Source: Methanolobus sp.
GTDB lineage: Archaea; Halobacteriota; Methanosarcinia; Methanosarcinales; Methanosarcinaceae
Length of the DNA stretch: 64,000 nt
Reading direction: 5' to 3'
Assembly: GCF_016278385.1 (NCBI RefSeq)
Contig: NZ_JADQBY010000005.1
Coordinates: 37,469 to 101,468 of the forward strand
A program made the translations under genes and the position numbers. The notes beneath the pieces are model-generated. The model did not search any database. It worked only from the letters and a program-made list of their open reading frames with translations, and was not told the DNA's origin. Positions 17,655-26,853 of the stretch are shown piece after piece. Numbering within the stretch: the stretch's first letter is position 1; each line of letters begins with the position of its first letter.

Positions 17655-18311
17655 ATGAGAATCACTGAAGAGAATTTCATTCATCTGGAACAGAAAGCTA
17701 AAGAGTATGGGGCAAGCAGTGTCAGATTAATACCTGCTGAGGATATTATCGTTGAGAACAAAACTATCCTGAAGTGCATATTTGGATGTGATGGCTATGG
17801 AAGCCAGGTATGCCCGCCTTTCATACCAACAGTGGATGAATTCAGGAAAATGCTAGGAGAGTATGAGTGGGTCCTGCTTGTAAATTGGAAGTCAGAGAAC
17901 ATTTTTAGCAAAGAGATCAGTGAGAATTTCGTCAAATACAGTATCGCTCCTCCAGAAGATGCAGAGATCAAACAACAGCATCAGGATACAGTAAAAACAG
18001 TGCTCAAGGAACGTAAGGAAATAATACAGCCGGGAAGTATCGAACTTGAAAAACTCTCCTGGAATCTTGGATATAACACTGCTCTTGCAACGTTTCCTGG
18101 CAAGTGCACATGGTGCGCTAACAGTGACTATTCCGGTGTCAACTGTGCAGGGTCCGATGGAGCATGCCACCATCCCACCATTCGCAGACCATGTATCATG
18201 GGTCTTGGCATAAGAATGGATAAAACACTTGAAAAATTAGGCATCCCTCTTCAGAAATTCCCCATGGATGATACAATTCCGTCTCAATATACATTGATTT
18301 TCCTGGACTAA
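17655..18311 (+). CDS. DUF2284 metal-binding protein
   Basis: 218 residues with the cysteine pattern of DUF2284: CIFGCDGYGSQVCPPF near residue 45 and CTWCANSDYSG...CAG...C near residue 150, expected to bind metal or an Fe-S cluster. Family members occur in anaerobic archaea and bacteria, sometimes linked to corrinoid metabolism; the function is not established. Start at the ATG following AAGGC. The gene is isolated and flanked by ~42-base direct repeats, which may reflect duplication or cassette insertion. Confidence 0.75.
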   Translation: MRITEENFIHLEQKAKEYGASSVRLIPAEDIIVENKTILKCIFGCDGYGSQVCPPFIPTVDEFRKMLGEYEWVLLVNWKSENIFSKEISENFVKYSIAPPEDAEIKQQHQDTVKTVLKERKEIIQPGSIELEKLSWNLGYNTALATFPGKCTWCANSDYSGVNCAGSDGACHHPTIRRPCIMGLGIRMDKTLEKLGIPLQKFPMDDTIPSQYTLIFLD

Positions 18312-18431
18312 GATGGAGAGATAAAACTGAAAAACATTTTTTATCGGGCTGTTTGAGTTCCTTTACTTAAGGATGAAATATGTAGAAACCCACACATAAG
18401 AGAGCTTTTACACCTGGGAGGATTCATGCAT

Positions 18432-18474
18432 AAATATAGGCTCTCATAATGTGTGACTCTGCTTGGTTACCAAA
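18432..18474. repeat. Direct repeat, copy 2
   Basis: Second copy of the element at 17569; the first 25 bases differ at one position and the last part (GGTTACCAAA) at two. It sits immediately before the DUF4143 ATPase remnant. Confidence 0.6.
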
Positions 18475-18484
18475 TCCTAATCTC

Positions 18485-18850
18485 TTTTTAGCCCGAAAGA
18501 TAAAAGTAAACTAGTTGAATCTGTTGTACAAAGCTATTTTGTAAGGTTTATGTACAATAAATTTCAAGTGATATTTTTTCTCCCAAAGAACATCTTTTCT
18601 ATTGGAGAGGCAAGGGTGGAAAAGAAGTTGATTATGTATTAAAGTCAAAAGACAATGAATTATTGTCTATTGAATTAAAATATCAAAATAAACTCCAAAA
18701 AAGTGACTACAAAGGTTTATCCTCATTTCCAAAGGGTATAATGCTCTCTAAAAATGACTTTGAGTCTGGCAATTATCTTACAAATTCCCGTTTCTCTCTT
18801 CCTGTTACTAATATGATAATTGCTACCTTAATATCAAACTTCACTGGAAG
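18485..18850 (+). pseudogene. Frameshifted C-terminal remnant of an AAA-14/DUF4143 ATPase
   Basis: One frame gives DKSKLVESVVQSYFVRFMY (from 18499); after a frame change near 18555 it continues with SSDIFSPKEHLFYWRGKGGK, EVDYVLKSKDNELLSIELKY and FPKGIMLSKNDF. This is the C-terminal DUF4143 nuclease-like region of archaeal ATP-binding proteins, including the E-V-D...E-L-K pattern. The ATPase domain and start are absent, and the 3' end overlaps nth. A 280-base decayed tail of a mobile-type ATPase gene. Confidence 0.6.
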
Positions 18851-19487
18851 GACACAACTCACTTACAACACATTCCCCGCACTTTGGCCTTCTTGCGATG
18901 CACACATTTCTTCCGTGAAGTATCAATGTCATGGATAGGTTCTCAAGGTCTTTTTTCTCAGCAAGTGCCATCAGGTCGATTTCTATCTTTTTAGGGTCGT
19001 TGTATTGAGTAAAGCCAAGTTTTAGTGACAGTCGGGTCACGTGTGTATCCACTGCAATACCTCCGATGATGCCAAAACCTCTGGCAAGGACTATGTTGGC
19101 TGTTTTCCTTCCAACACCTGGTAGCTTCAGCAGGTCTTCCATGGTGTCTGGAACCTTGCCATCAAATTCAGTGAGGATGAGCTGTGCACTTCTGATGATG
19201 TGTTTTGCTTTCTGGTGGTAGAAACCTGTTGTGTAGATATCCTTTCCGAGTTCATCCAGACTTGCGTTGGCAAAATCTTCCACATTGAGATACTTTTTGA
19301 ACAACACCTGTGTGACCTTATTGACCTGTTTGTCTGTACACTGAGCGGAAAGAATTGTTGCAACCATCAGTTCCAGTGGATTCTTGAAATGAAGCATGGG
19401 CTCAGTATTGGGATATTCATCCTGCAGTAGTTTGAAAATCTGGTTAAAATTTTCACTATTATCAGGTACTTGAAATTGCGTTGTCAT
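18834..19487 (-). CDS. nth: Endonuclease III (DNA glycosylase/AP lyase)
   Basis: 217 residues, full length. Removes oxidised pyrimidines and cleaves abasic sites. The helix-hairpin-helix is LPGVGRKTANIVLARGF, the catalytic lysine is in the HhH-associated region and the catalytic aspartate in AVDTHVTRLS. The C-terminal 4Fe-4S loop has the four cysteines in CIARRPKCGECVVSELC. Starts at ATG 19487; converges with and overlaps the DUF4143 remnant. Confidence 0.95.
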   Translation of the reverse strand: MTTQFQVPDNSENFNQIFKLLQDEYPNTEPMLHFKNPLELMVATILSAQCTDKQVNKVTQVLFKKYLNVEDFANASLDELGKDIYTTGFYHQKAKHIIRSAQLILTEFDGKVPDTMEDLLKLPGVGRKTANIVLARGFGIIGGIAVDTHVTRLSLKLGFTQYNDPKKIEIDLMALAEKKDLENLSMTLILHGRNVCIARRPKCGECVVSELCPSSEV

Positions 19488-19599
19488 GGGGATAAATAGG
19501 CATCTGATACTTCTTATGTTTATTCAATACCCCATTGTTTCGACTCGAACTAAAAATAAAAGCTACTAAAATAAAACAAACTAGAGACAAATCTAAATA

Positions 19600-19639
19600 A
19601 TAAAAATAAAAGAATAAAAGCTACGGGTTTAGAGCCCGT
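19600..19639 (-). terminator. Terminator overlapping the porB stop codon
   Basis: On the minus strand ACGGG and CCCGT pair across the TAA stop of porB, followed by a T-rich tract (CTTTTATTCTTTTATTTTT). Confidence 0.55.
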
Positions 19640-20504
19640 AAACTTCAATATTCTTATCAGCAAGTGCCTGGATCTTAGCAATCTCTTCCGCTCCGCCTTC
19701 CATTTTGAAGAGGTGGCTGAAACGACGCTGCATCTTGAGATATTCCTCAACAGGCTGAATTGATTTACCAATCTTCCTGACCTTGGTAACTTCGCCTTCT
19801 TCAACTTCGTAAAGTGGCCACAGACCTGTCTGTACAGCCATCTTTGCGACCTCTACAGTCTTGGAAGTGTCAAATCCCCATCCTGTGGTACATGGAGCAT
19901 GTGCGTGAATATAGGTTGGACCTTCGATGTCTACAGCTTTCTTCACTTTGTTGATCATGTCCTTTGGATATCCGATGGATGTGGTTGCCACGTATGGAGC
20001 ACCATGTGCCACCATAATAGCAGGCATGTTCTTCTTTGGTCTGTTGTTCCCAAAGGATACCTTACCAGCAGGGCTTGTGGTGGTTGATGCATTATATGGT
20101 GTTGCACCACTTCTCTGCACACCGGTGTTCATGTAAGCCTCATTGTCAATACAGACGTAAGTGAGGTCATGTCCTCTCTCAAATGCTCCGGAAATGGAAC
20201 GCATACCTATATCAAGTGTTGCACCGTCTCCACCCATCACAAGTACCTTGGTGTTCTGTTTCTTGCCGAGGGCTTTTAAGGCAGCCTCAACACCAGACCC
20301 AACAGCAGCTGCATTTTCGAAAAGTGAGTGTATCCATGGTACATCCCATGCAGTTTCAGGGAAAGGGGTGGTCATAACTTCAAGACATCCGGTAGGGTTG
20401 ATAACTATACAGTCCTCGCCGGCGCCCATAAGTGCGAACTTTGCAGCCATTGCATCACAGCAACCTGCACATCCTCTGTGTCCCGGGGCTAACAATGATT
20501 TCAT
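19629..20504 (-). CDS. porB: Pyruvate synthase (pyruvate:ferredoxin oxidoreductase) beta subunit
   Basis: Thiamine-diphosphate-binding subunit of the reversible conversion of acetyl-CoA, CO2 and reduced ferredoxin to pyruvate. 291 residues. Seen: N-terminal cluster-ligand cysteines ([12 protein letters not shown]), the TPP-binding motif [15 protein letters not shown]...DNEAYMNTG, and GWGFDTSKT. Last gene of porCDAB; its ATG overlaps the porA stop by 4 bases. A hairpin terminator lies at its end. Confidence 0.95.
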   Translation of the reverse strand: MKSLLAPGHRGCAGCCDAMAAKFALMGAGEDCIVINPTGCLEVMTTPFPETAWDVPWIHSLFENAAAVGSGVEAALKALGKKQNTKVLVMGGDGATLDIGMRSISGAFERGHDLTYVCIDNEAYMNTGVQRSGATPYNASTTTSPAGKVSFGNNRPKKNMPAIMVAHGAPYVATTSIGYPKDMINKVKKAVDIEGPTYIHAHAPCTTGWGFDTSKTVEVAKMAVQTGLWPLYEVEEGEVTKVRKIGKSIQPVEEYLKMQRRFSHLFKMEGGAEEIAKIQALADKNIEVYGL

Positions 20505-21715
20505 AGTAGTTCCTCCTTCAGATCAGTAAACTGGCTCTCGATCTTGATACCTGTCTTCATGACATCCTGTGCCTCATCGATGATCTTCTCGATCAGGTCT
20601 ACCTTAATGTCACGTCCACCGTGGCCGATCATATAGCCTACAATAGGTACGTCAAGCTTGGTGTTGTAAAGGGAAGACTTTGTTTCAGTGAAAAGTGCGC
20701 CTTCATTCAGTCCAAGTGAGATGTTCTTGTCAAGTACGACAACGACCTTTGCATCCTTCAGAGCGTTTTTAATAGCAGCTGCAGGGAATGGTCTGAATGA
20801 CCTGACCTTCAAAAGACCTACCTTTACATTCCTGTCCCTGAGTTTATCAATGACGTCCTTAATGGTTCCGATAATGGATCCCATTGCCATGATGATGATG
20901 TCTGCGTCATCTGTTCGATACTCGTCAATAAGTCCTCCGTAGTATCTTCCGTATACGTCGTAGAATTCATTTGCTACATCCTCTATTTTCTTAAGAGATT
21001 TCTGCATTGCCTGTTCCTGCAGGTATCTGAATTCAGTGTAGTAGTTAGGGTCTGCAAATGCTCCGAAACTCATTGGGTTCTTCGGATCAAGAATATAGTC
21101 CGGTTCAAATGCAGGCAGGAATTCATCTGTTAGGTCCTGTTCAAGAAGTACAATAGGTTCGTAAACGTGTGACAGGATAAAACCGTCCATACAGACCATT
21201 GATGGCATAAGGATATCCTTGTCCTCTGAGATCTTGAAAGCCTGTGCAGTCATATCTGAGATTTCCTGTGTGTTCTCAGCGTAGAGCTGTAACCATCCGG
21301 TATCTCTCTGTGATATTGCATCCTGATGGTCGTTCCATATGCTGATAGGAGCACTGACAGCCCTGTTTGCAATGGTCATCACAACAGGCAGCCTCATACC
21401 TGAGATATTGAACAGTACTTCATGCATGAGTTCAAGACCCTGTGATGTTGTAGCTGAGTAACATCTTGCACCGGCAGCGGATGCACCGACAAGCGCTGAA
21501 AGTGCTGAGAACTCAGATTCTACATTAATGTATTCACAGTTTGGTATTTCACCATCTGCCATAAATTGTGAGAGATCTTCAACTATGTGGGTCTGTGGTG
21601 TGATAGGATATGCTGAAATTACGTTTGGTCTGCAGACCTTGGTAGCATGCGCAACAGCATATGATCCTTCAACAACGACCATTTTCTTCTTGTCAATTTT
21701 GTTTTCAGGTGCCAT
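20501..21715 (-). CDS. porA: Pyruvate synthase alpha subunit
   Basis: 404 residues. Provides the pyrimidine-side thiamine-diphosphate and CoA-binding regions of pyruvate synthase. Characteristic segments are [35 protein letters not shown] and the alpha/gamma interface [16 protein letters not shown]; the C-terminal domain has [11 protein letters not shown] and [15 protein letters not shown]. It begins directly after porD (no gap) and overlaps porB by 4 bases, so the four subunits should be made in equal amounts. Confidence 0.95.
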   Translation of the reverse strand: MAPENKIDKKKMVVVEGSYAVAHATKVCRPNVISAYPITPQTHIVEDLSQFMADGEIPNCEYINVESEFSALSALVGASAAGARCYSATTSQGLELMHEVLFNISGMRLPVVMTIANRAVSAPISIWNDHQDAISQRDTGWLQLYAENTQEISDMTAQAFKISEDKDILMPSMVCMDGFILSHVYEPIVLLEQDLTDEFLPAFEPDYILDPKNPMSFGAFADPNYYTEFRYLQEQAMQKSLKKIEDVANEFYDVYGRYYGGLIDEYRTDDADIIIMAMGSIIGTIKDVIDKLRDRNVKVGLLKVRSFRPFPAAAIKNALKDAKVVVVLDKNISLGLNEGALFTETKSSLYNTKLDVPIVGYMIGHGGRDIKVDLIEKIIDEAQDVMKTGIKIESQFTDLKEELL

Positions 21716-21976
21716 TTATTTCTCCTCCAGGACCATGGTAATTGCATCCTTTGGACATTCGTTTGCACAGATTCCGCAACCCTTGCAGAAATCATAATCG
21801 AACTCGAAGAATCCGTCATCCTTTGGGTTTACTGAACTGTCAGGACACAGAAGTTCACACAACTTGCATTTAATGCATTTCTCGTAGTCGTAAACCGGCT
21901 TGAAAGTTCTCCATCCACCGGTCTTGTTGACTCTGGTGGTACCTGCTTTACAGACTCCTCCGGGAAGAATTTTCAT
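21716..21976 (-). CDS. porD: Pyruvate synthase delta subunit (2x4Fe-4S ferredoxin)
   Basis: 86 residues with two ferredoxin motifs, [16 protein letters not shown] and [16 protein letters not shown]. It carries electrons between the catalytic subunits and external ferredoxin. Its ATG overlaps the porC stop (ATGA, 21973-21976). Confidence 0.95.
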   Translation of the reverse strand: MKILPGGVCKAGTTRVNKTGGWRTFKPVYDYEKCIKCKLCELLCPDSSVNPKDDGFFEFDYDFCKGCGICANECPKDAITMVLEEK

Positions 21977-22521
21977 ATCTTAGCCCCCTTCATCATGTTG
22001 TATGCTTCCTGGATAGCTTCAGCGTTCCTGTCTCCGATCTTGCCAGGGAATCTTTCCTTGACAGCTTCTTTGATGGACTGCGCTTCTATCTCGCCTGTTG
22101 CACCTGCAAAGGCACCCAGAAGCACAGTGTTAACAATAGGTCTACCGATGATGTCCAGTGCGATCTTTGTTGCATTCACTGTCATTATCTTTGCCTTTGT
22201 GTCAATGTTGAACGTGTCAGCATCGAAGTCACTGTTGATAATAAGTATTCCGTCCTCTTTGAGACCACTTGCAACATCTACGACCTCAAGGAGTGTTGGA
22301 TCCTGTACAATAACATAGTCAGGTTCGTAGATCTGGCTTCTTAGTCTAATGGGTTCATTGTTGATCCTGGTAAATGCCTGGACCGGTGCACCCCTTCTTT
22401 CCACTCCGAACGCAGGGAAAGCCTGGCTAAATTTCCCGTCTGCAAAAGCAGCAACAGCCAGAAGTTCAGCGGCTGTGACAGAGCCCTGGCCACCTCGGCC
22501 GTGTATTCGTATTTCTTTCAT
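21973..22521 (-). CDS. porC: Pyruvate synthase gamma subunit
   Basis: 182 residues of the pyruvate/ketoisovalerate oxidoreductase gamma family. The N-terminus [20 protein letters not shown] and [15 protein letters not shown] are the family hallmarks, with CoA-binding roles in characterised relatives. First gene of porCDAB, an operon central to converting methanogenic acetyl-CoA to pyruvate for biosynthesis. ATG at 22521. Upstream 22522-22795 holds no gene. Confidence 0.94.
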   Translation of the reverse strand: MKEIRIHGRGGQGSVTAAELLAVAAFADGKFSQAFPAFGVERRGAPVQAFTRINNEPIRLRSQIYEPDYVIVQDPTLLEVVDVASGLKEDGILIINSDFDADTFNIDTKAKIMTVNATKIALDIIGRPIVNTVLLGAFAGATGEIEAQSIKEAVKERFPGKIGDRNAEAIQEAYNMMKGAKI

Positions 22522-22795
22522 CTAGAATTCTCCATAAACCATGTGTAATAATAGATATAACAATTTATTCCGATATTCGATCAAACGTTTTATTCGGGCA
22601 ACACTGCGCATGTCATGTGTCGAACATGGTGCCGAAAAAGCATCATATTTTTCGTCAACTGACGTTAAATGCAATGGTTAATTGTGTAGAATCTATTAAT
22701 TACTATTTAGTCTTTTGGTAATTTACACCGTTAAATCATTAAAATTTAGTAATATATGAAGAATGTAGAACAGACTCATCTTTTTATAAATGACA

Positions 22796-23752
22796 TCATT
22801 CGGCGTGTTTGCACATTTCCTCAAGACTTTCAAAAATATCCTCAACACATTTTGCCTCTGCAATACTTCTTCTTATATGTCTGCCATTTCTCATCCCACG
22901 GGTGAACCATTGTGCTTGCGCCTTTATGTGCACCGTAGGTGCAAGGTCATACTCTTCCAGAAGACCAAAGTATTCCCGAAGATCGGCAATCCTCTGGCTG
23001 CACTGTCTGTAATCCAGCATTTCTCCCGTTTCAAGAAAATGGGATATCCTCCTGAAAAGGAAGGGATTACCCATTGCAGCTCTTCCAATCATGATGCCGT
23101 CACACCCGGTATATTCCAGTGTCTGCTGTGCTGAGATCTCGTCTACGATATCACCATTGGCTATTACCGGAATATTGAGTTCCTGCTTTATTTTTCGTAC
23201 ATACTCATGGTTTGCTTTTCCTGAGTACTGCTGCTGCTGTGTCCTTCCATGCACCGTTATTGCCGATGCTCCGGCCCTTTCTATCAGGTGGGCTATCTCC
23301 AGAGTCTTATCCATATCAGGAAGAATACGTATCTTGGCAGTGAACGGAGTGGAGAGATTATCTGAGAGTTTCTTTATGATCTCATGAATAAGCTCAGGTG
23401 ATTTGAGAAGAGCTGATCCGCATCCATCTTTTGTCAGGAGTTTTGCAGGACAACCAAAATTAACATCAATGATCTCAGGTTGGTAAATTTCTTCGATCCT
23501 CAGAGCTGCCGTAGTCATAGTTTCCGGGGAATTTCCAAATATCTGTATCCCAAGAGGTCTTTCATCATCGCAGCTGATTCCTCGTTTTATACTTTTCTCA
23601 TTTTCGTATATGACAGCGTCTGCACTGATCATTTCTGAATATGTAAGGGAAGCTCCGTATTTTCTGCACATCAGGCGAAAAGGCAGGTTTGTCACATTGG
23701 ACATGGGGGCAAGAAGTATATTTCCGGGAATTTTTAGGTCTGCAATCTTCAT
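22796..23752 (-). CDS. tRNA-dihydrouridine synthase (DusB-like)
   Basis: FMN enzyme that reduces specific uridines in tRNA. 318 residues from the chosen ATG (MKIADLKIPG); the frame stays open to 23791, but that ATG would lie inside the probable promoter (TATTAAAAAACC near 23798), so 23752 is preferred. Motifs in order: APMSNVTNLPFR, DVNFGCPAKLLTKDGCGSAL with the catalytic cysteine, ITVHGRTQQQQYSG, and GCDGIMIGRAAMGNPFLF. TIM barrel followed by a helical C-terminal domain. Monocistronic. Confidence 0.93.
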   Translation of the reverse strand: MKIADLKIPGNILLAPMSNVTNLPFRLMCRKYGASLTYSEMISADAVIYENEKSIKRGISCDDERPLGIQIFGNSPETMTTAALRIEEIYQPEIIDVNFGCPAKLLTKDGCGSALLKSPELIHEIIKKLSDNLSTPFTAKIRILPDMDKTLEIAHLIERAGASAITVHGRTQQQQYSGKANHEYVRKIKQELNIPVIANGDIVDEISAQQTLEYTGCDGIMIGRAAMGNPFLFRRISHFLETGEMLDYRQCSQRIADLREYFGLLEEYDLAPTVHIKAQAQWFTRGMRNGRHIRRSIAEAKCVEDIFESLEEMCKHAE

Positions 23753-23943
23753 GGGAATCTTATTGATGGTGTATTGAGAGTTCAATAGCATCGGGTTTTT
23801 TAATAAGTGTAGTTGTAATATTGATTAAAATCGTTGTATCGAAGGGTATACTAATATATAAGTAGGATGTATGGAAAAATCTATTGAAATAACTTGAAAT
23901 AGCACTTATCCCTTAAGTTTTACAAAATAAAAAAGGTTCATCT

Positions 23944-24480
23944 ATGACAAAGATCTTAGCTTTTGTTGGAATGCCAGCCTCGGGCAAATCAGAGGCGGCA
24001 TCTGTTCTGCGCCGAAAAGGTATTGCTGTCATTAATATGGGAGACGTTATCAGGGAAGAAGTTGTCCGCAGGGGACTGGAACCCACTGATGCAAACACAG
24101 GTGGAGTAGGTAGTGACCTGCGTGAAAAGGAAGGTAAAGATGCTGTTGCAAAGAGATGTATCCCTAAGATAAGAGATGCAAACGAGGATTTCATCGGTAT
24201 TGATGGTGTGCGCAGTGTTTCAGAGGTCGAACTATTTAAAATGGCCTTTGGGGATGATTTTACCTTGGTGTCTGTTGATTCTCCGCTTGAGCTGAGATTT
24301 GAGCGTGTACTGGCTCGCAAAAGAAGTGATGACATGCAGGATGTTAATGCCCTGAAGGTCAGGGATGAGCGTGAACTTGGCTGGGGAATGGGAAAAGCAA
24401 TGGAAGTTGCTGACCTTGTTATTGAGAACAATAGCACCCTTGAAGAGTTCAATGAAAAGATAATAGCTCTTCTGGAATAA
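23944..24480 (+). CDS. UPF0200 P-loop kinase-like protein
   Basis: 178 residues. Adenylate/dephospho-CoA-kinase-like NTPase with Walker A GMPASGKS near the N-terminus and a conserved INMGDVIREE. This is the archaeal UPF0200 family, often adjacent or fused to UPF0201, as here (16-base gap). Substrate is not established. First gene of a three-gene operon. Confidence 0.85.
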   Translation: MTKILAFVGMPASGKSEAASVLRRKGIAVINMGDVIREEVVRRGLEPTDANTGGVGSDLREKEGKDAVAKRCIPKIRDANEDFIGIDGVRSVSEVELFKMAFGDDFTLVSVDSPLELRFERVLARKRSDDMQDVNALKVRDERELGWGMGKAMEVADLVIENNSTLEEFNEKIIALLE

Positions 24481-24495
24481 GCAGGAATAGGTATC

Positions 24496-24939
24496 ATGAT
24501 AAAGGTTACAGTTTCAGCAATTGTGAATCCCACAGAGAGCAGGGATAAGGTCTACTCTGGCCTGAGCCAGATATTTCCTAAAATAGACTTTGATTTTGAG
24601 GTTTTGTCTGAACACAGTGGTAAATTCACAGGTGAAAGTGACATCTATGGTCTTGAAAAAGTCCACCAGCAGATCAGAGAAGAGGAAATAATTGATACTT
24701 CACGCACCAGGTTGAATGTGGGCTTGTCAGAAGACAGGATGTCCACTTCTTTCATTATAAGTAAACAAGTAGCCACCGTTGGCCGCCTGAACTATCCTGC
24801 ACAGGAAGAACCTCTTGGCTCTATCAACATCAGTGTCAAGGCTGACGATATAGAAGAGCTTGAAAGGTTCTTTGACTGGCTGACTCCTCCCACAATTGAC
24901 GGAGTTCCGGATTTTGAAATAGATATAAAGGATGTTTAA
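24496..24939 (+). CDS. UPF0201 protein (probable RNA-binding)
   Basis: 147 residues of the archaeal UPF0201 family, which has an RNA-binding-like alpha/beta fold. Conserved parts are VSAIVNPTESRDKVYSGL near the start and RLNVGLSEDRMSTSFIISKQ in the middle. Function unknown; the constant pairing with UPF0200 suggests joint action on a nucleotide or RNA substrate. Its stop overlaps the Shine-Dalgarno zone of the next gene. Confidence 0.85.
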   Translation: MIKVTVSAIVNPTESRDKVYSGLSQIFPKIDFDFEVLSEHSGKFTGESDIYGLEKVHQQIREEEIIDTSRTRLNVGLSEDRMSTSFIISKQVATVGRLNYPAQEEPLGSINISVKADDIEELERFFDWLTPPTIDGVPDFEIDIKDV

Positions 24940-24940
24940 T

Positions 24941-25714
24941 ATGAATTTAAGGAACCTGAGCTACTCATCACGCGCAGCCGTGGAAGACCCATTCAACTGG
25001 GCTTACAGCTTGGAAGATATCGGATACACTGGCTGGGAAATAGTACAAGAAGGCTCACAATGCCTTAATGATGAGAATATTCAGCAGGTCCGTGACATAC
25101 TTGAAACAACCAACCTTACTCTTACAATGCATCTGCCATTCTCGGATATGAACATGGCAGGTCTCAATTCAGGCATACACAATGAAGTGATGCGTCAGAT
25201 GAAGTATTATTTGGATATGGCATCGGGTCTTGTGGAGCTTGCGGTGCTACACCCGGGTTATCTTTCCCCTTACGGCGGTCAGGTTCCCGATAAAGCCTGG
25301 CAGGTAAATATTGAATCCATTCAGCAACTCTGTGATTTTGCAGAAGAGAGAGGCATTATCATTGCAGTTGAGAATATGCCGGATATCCCTAAAATATACG
25401 GAAAAATCCCCGATGAGATGCTGGATATACTAGAACAGGTGGACAGAGATAACGTAGGTATGACCCTTGATGTAGGACATGCAAACACCATGGGACGTGT
25501 GGATGAGTTTGTGGAGAAATGCTTTGGTAAAATCAAACATATGCATATCCATGATAACCATGGAGTCCATGATGAACATCTGCCTCTGGGACAGGGTAGT
25601 ATCGACTGGAAAAAGTTCATGGGAAGTATTTCAGGTTACAAGGGCAGGCTTGTTACTGAAATGGGCAGCCTTGATGAAGGCAGACAGTGTATAGGGTTTT
25701 TGAAGAACCTCTAG
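24941..25714 (+). CDS. Sugar phosphate isomerase/epimerase (xylose-isomerase-like TIM barrel)
   Basis: 257 residues. AP-endonuclease-2/xylose-isomerase-like fold with metal-ligand positions in VLHPGYLSPYGG, IAVENMPDIP, TLDVGHANTMGR, HMHIHDNHGVHDEHLPLG and LVTEMGS. Enzymatic substrate unknown. ATG at 24941 is preferred to 24932 because AAGGA (24928-24932) is 8 bases before it and the start immediately follows the UPF0201 stop. Third gene of the UPF0200-UPF0201 operon. Confidence 0.85.
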   Translation: MNLRNLSYSSRAAVEDPFNWAYSLEDIGYTGWEIVQEGSQCLNDENIQQVRDILETTNLTLTMHLPFSDMNMAGLNSGIHNEVMRQMKYYLDMASGLVELAVLHPGYLSPYGGQVPDKAWQVNIESIQQLCDFAEERGIIIAVENMPDIPKIYGKIPDEMLDILEQVDRDNVGMTLDVGHANTMGRVDEFVEKCFGKIKHMHIHDNHGVHDEHLPLGQGSIDWKKFMGSISGYKGRLVTEMGSLDEGRQCIGFLKNL

Positions 25715-25765
25715 ATTTTGAAAACAAAAAAGTGTAAACTGACAAAGAATAAATCTATCTCTTTT

Positions 25766-25936
25766 TTATTCTTCCAGCCTGCCATGTCTGCGGTCTATAT
25801 CGTCAAGCTGGTCCAACATCTTACGTAATGCTGTCCTTATGGCATCGGCCTGTGTAACAAACTTCTTGTTGTCACCGATATGCTGACTTAAGTCGTCAAG
25901 AAGTTCCTGTGGAATGTCAACACTCACTTTTGGCAT
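25766..25936 (-). CDS. Small ribbon-helix-helix (CopG/Arc-type) DNA-binding protein
   Basis: 56 residues, too short for routine gene calling. The N-terminal strand MPKVSVDIPQELLDDL and the helix FVTQADAIRTALRKML form a standard RHH domain, which binds DNA as a dimer through the strand. GGTG lies about 5 bases before the ATG. Upstream is a TATA box (25985-25993) and a perfect palindrome over the predicted transcription start, so it probably represses itself. It converges on the TIM-barrel gene. Confidence 0.8.
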   Translation of the reverse strand: MPKVSVDIPQELLDDLSQHIGDNKKFVTQADAIRTALRKMLDQLDDIDRRHGRLEE

Positions 25937-25961
25937 GGTTTCACCATTTTAAAAACAAAGA

Positions 25962-25973
25962 TAGATTAATCTA
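25962..25973. promoter_or_regulatory. Perfect 12-bp palindromic operator of the RHH gene
   Basis: TAGATTAATCTA is its own reverse complement. It lies about 26 bases downstream of the TATA box for the RHH gene, that is over the expected transcription start, the usual site for autorepression by a dimeric regulator. Confidence 0.5.
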
Positions 25974-25984
25974 ATGGGATTTAA

Positions 25985-25993
25985 CCTTTTATA
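25985..25993 (-). promoter_or_regulatory. TATA box of the RHH gene
   Basis: The minus strand reads TATAAAAGG. Predicted start about 25963, leader about 27 bases. Confidence 0.5.
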
Positions 25994-26013
25994 GAAAAAG
26001 TGATTGTAAAATG

Positions 26014-26087
26014 CGAGCCGGAAGGGAGTTGAACCCCTGGCCTACGGATTAAGAGTCCGTCGCTCTGCCTGGCTAAGCTACCGGCCC
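26014..26087 (-). tRNA. tRNA-Lys (anticodon CTT)
   Basis: 74 bases on the minus strand fold as a complete tRNA. Acceptor stem GGGCCGG pairs with CCGGCTC (one G-U), discriminator G, D-arm with TAGCTTAGCC...GGCAGAGC, anticodon stem ACGGA/TCCGT around loop CTCTTAA giving anticodon CTT, and T-arm AGGGGTTCAACTCCCT. No intron and no encoded CCA. It is alone; the flanks to 26330 are AT-rich and contain no gene. Confidence 0.97.
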
Positions 26088-26329
26088 GCGCTGATTGAGC
26101 GAGACATCCATACGTATTAGCCTGATATATACGTTTCGGTTAATCTCGATAATAACACATTATATTGTGTCCAATCGGTTTTTTTGAAAACTACAATGAA
26201 CAAAATTTCAATTAAATTATAGGTAATTGTTAAAATTAATATTATTCAACGATGCTTATTTTTATATTAAAAATTAAAGTATAATTATTTATATGTGAAT
26301 AATTATTTTTATATCACAGGAGTTTTTAA

Positions 26330-26842
26330 ATGTACTGTCCAAATTGTGGATTTAAGAATGAAGATACTGTGCTTTCGTGCAGCAAATGTGATACTAATTT
26401 GAGTTCCATACCTTTAGAAGGCATTAGAAAGTCGCCTTATGTAGGTTTTTGGAACAGATTTTATGCCGCTTTTATTGATTGGATAGTTTCCAATATTTTG
26501 GGCTTAATCCTTGGAAATGGTTTAGGACTCTTTGGTATTTTCATTCCTTGGCTAGTTTCTGATATTTCTATCCTTTTGTTCAGCATTCTAGTTGCATTTA
26601 TTTATCATGCAGGCTTTGAAAGCTCAAAGTATCAGGCAACAATTGGCAAGCAAGTTATTGGTATTAAAGTAACGGACCTTGAAGGTAACAGAATATCTTT
26701 TGGAAGAGCATTTTTTAGACATTTTACTAAGGTAGTAACTTCAATAATGTTAGGAATCGGATATTTTGCTATTATTTTCTCCAAGAAGAAACAGGGTCTC
26801 TATGATATGGCAGCTGGGACTGTTGTGATTAATGGCAGATAA
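26330..26842 (+). CDS. RDD family membrane protein with N-terminal zinc ribbon (copy 1)
   Basis: 170 residues. A zinc ribbon CPNCGFKNEDTVLSCSKC (about 3-20) precedes an RDD domain with three hydrophobic helices. Diagnostic are the arginine/aspartate in WNRFYAAFIDWIV and the GKQVIGIKVTDLEGNRISFG block. RDD proteins are poorly characterised; some act in ion or solute transport. GGAGT lies 6-7 bases before the ATG. It is tandem with a close paralogue 11 bases downstream, clearly a gene duplication. Confidence 0.85.
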   Translation: MYCPNCGFKNEDTVLSCSKCDTNLSSIPLEGIRKSPYVGFWNRFYAAFIDWIVSNILGLILGNGLGLFGIFIPWLVSDISILLFSILVAFIYHAGFESSKYQATIGKQVIGIKVTDLEGNRISFGRAFFRHFTKVVTSIMLGIGYFAIIFSKKKQGLYDMAAGTVVINGR

Positions 26843-26853
26843 AGGAGTTTTGA

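Noticed and set aside
19550..19804. 84-codon minus-strand frame ending in phenylalanine-rich sequence
   Set aside because: Shadow of porB in another frame running into AT-rich DNA.
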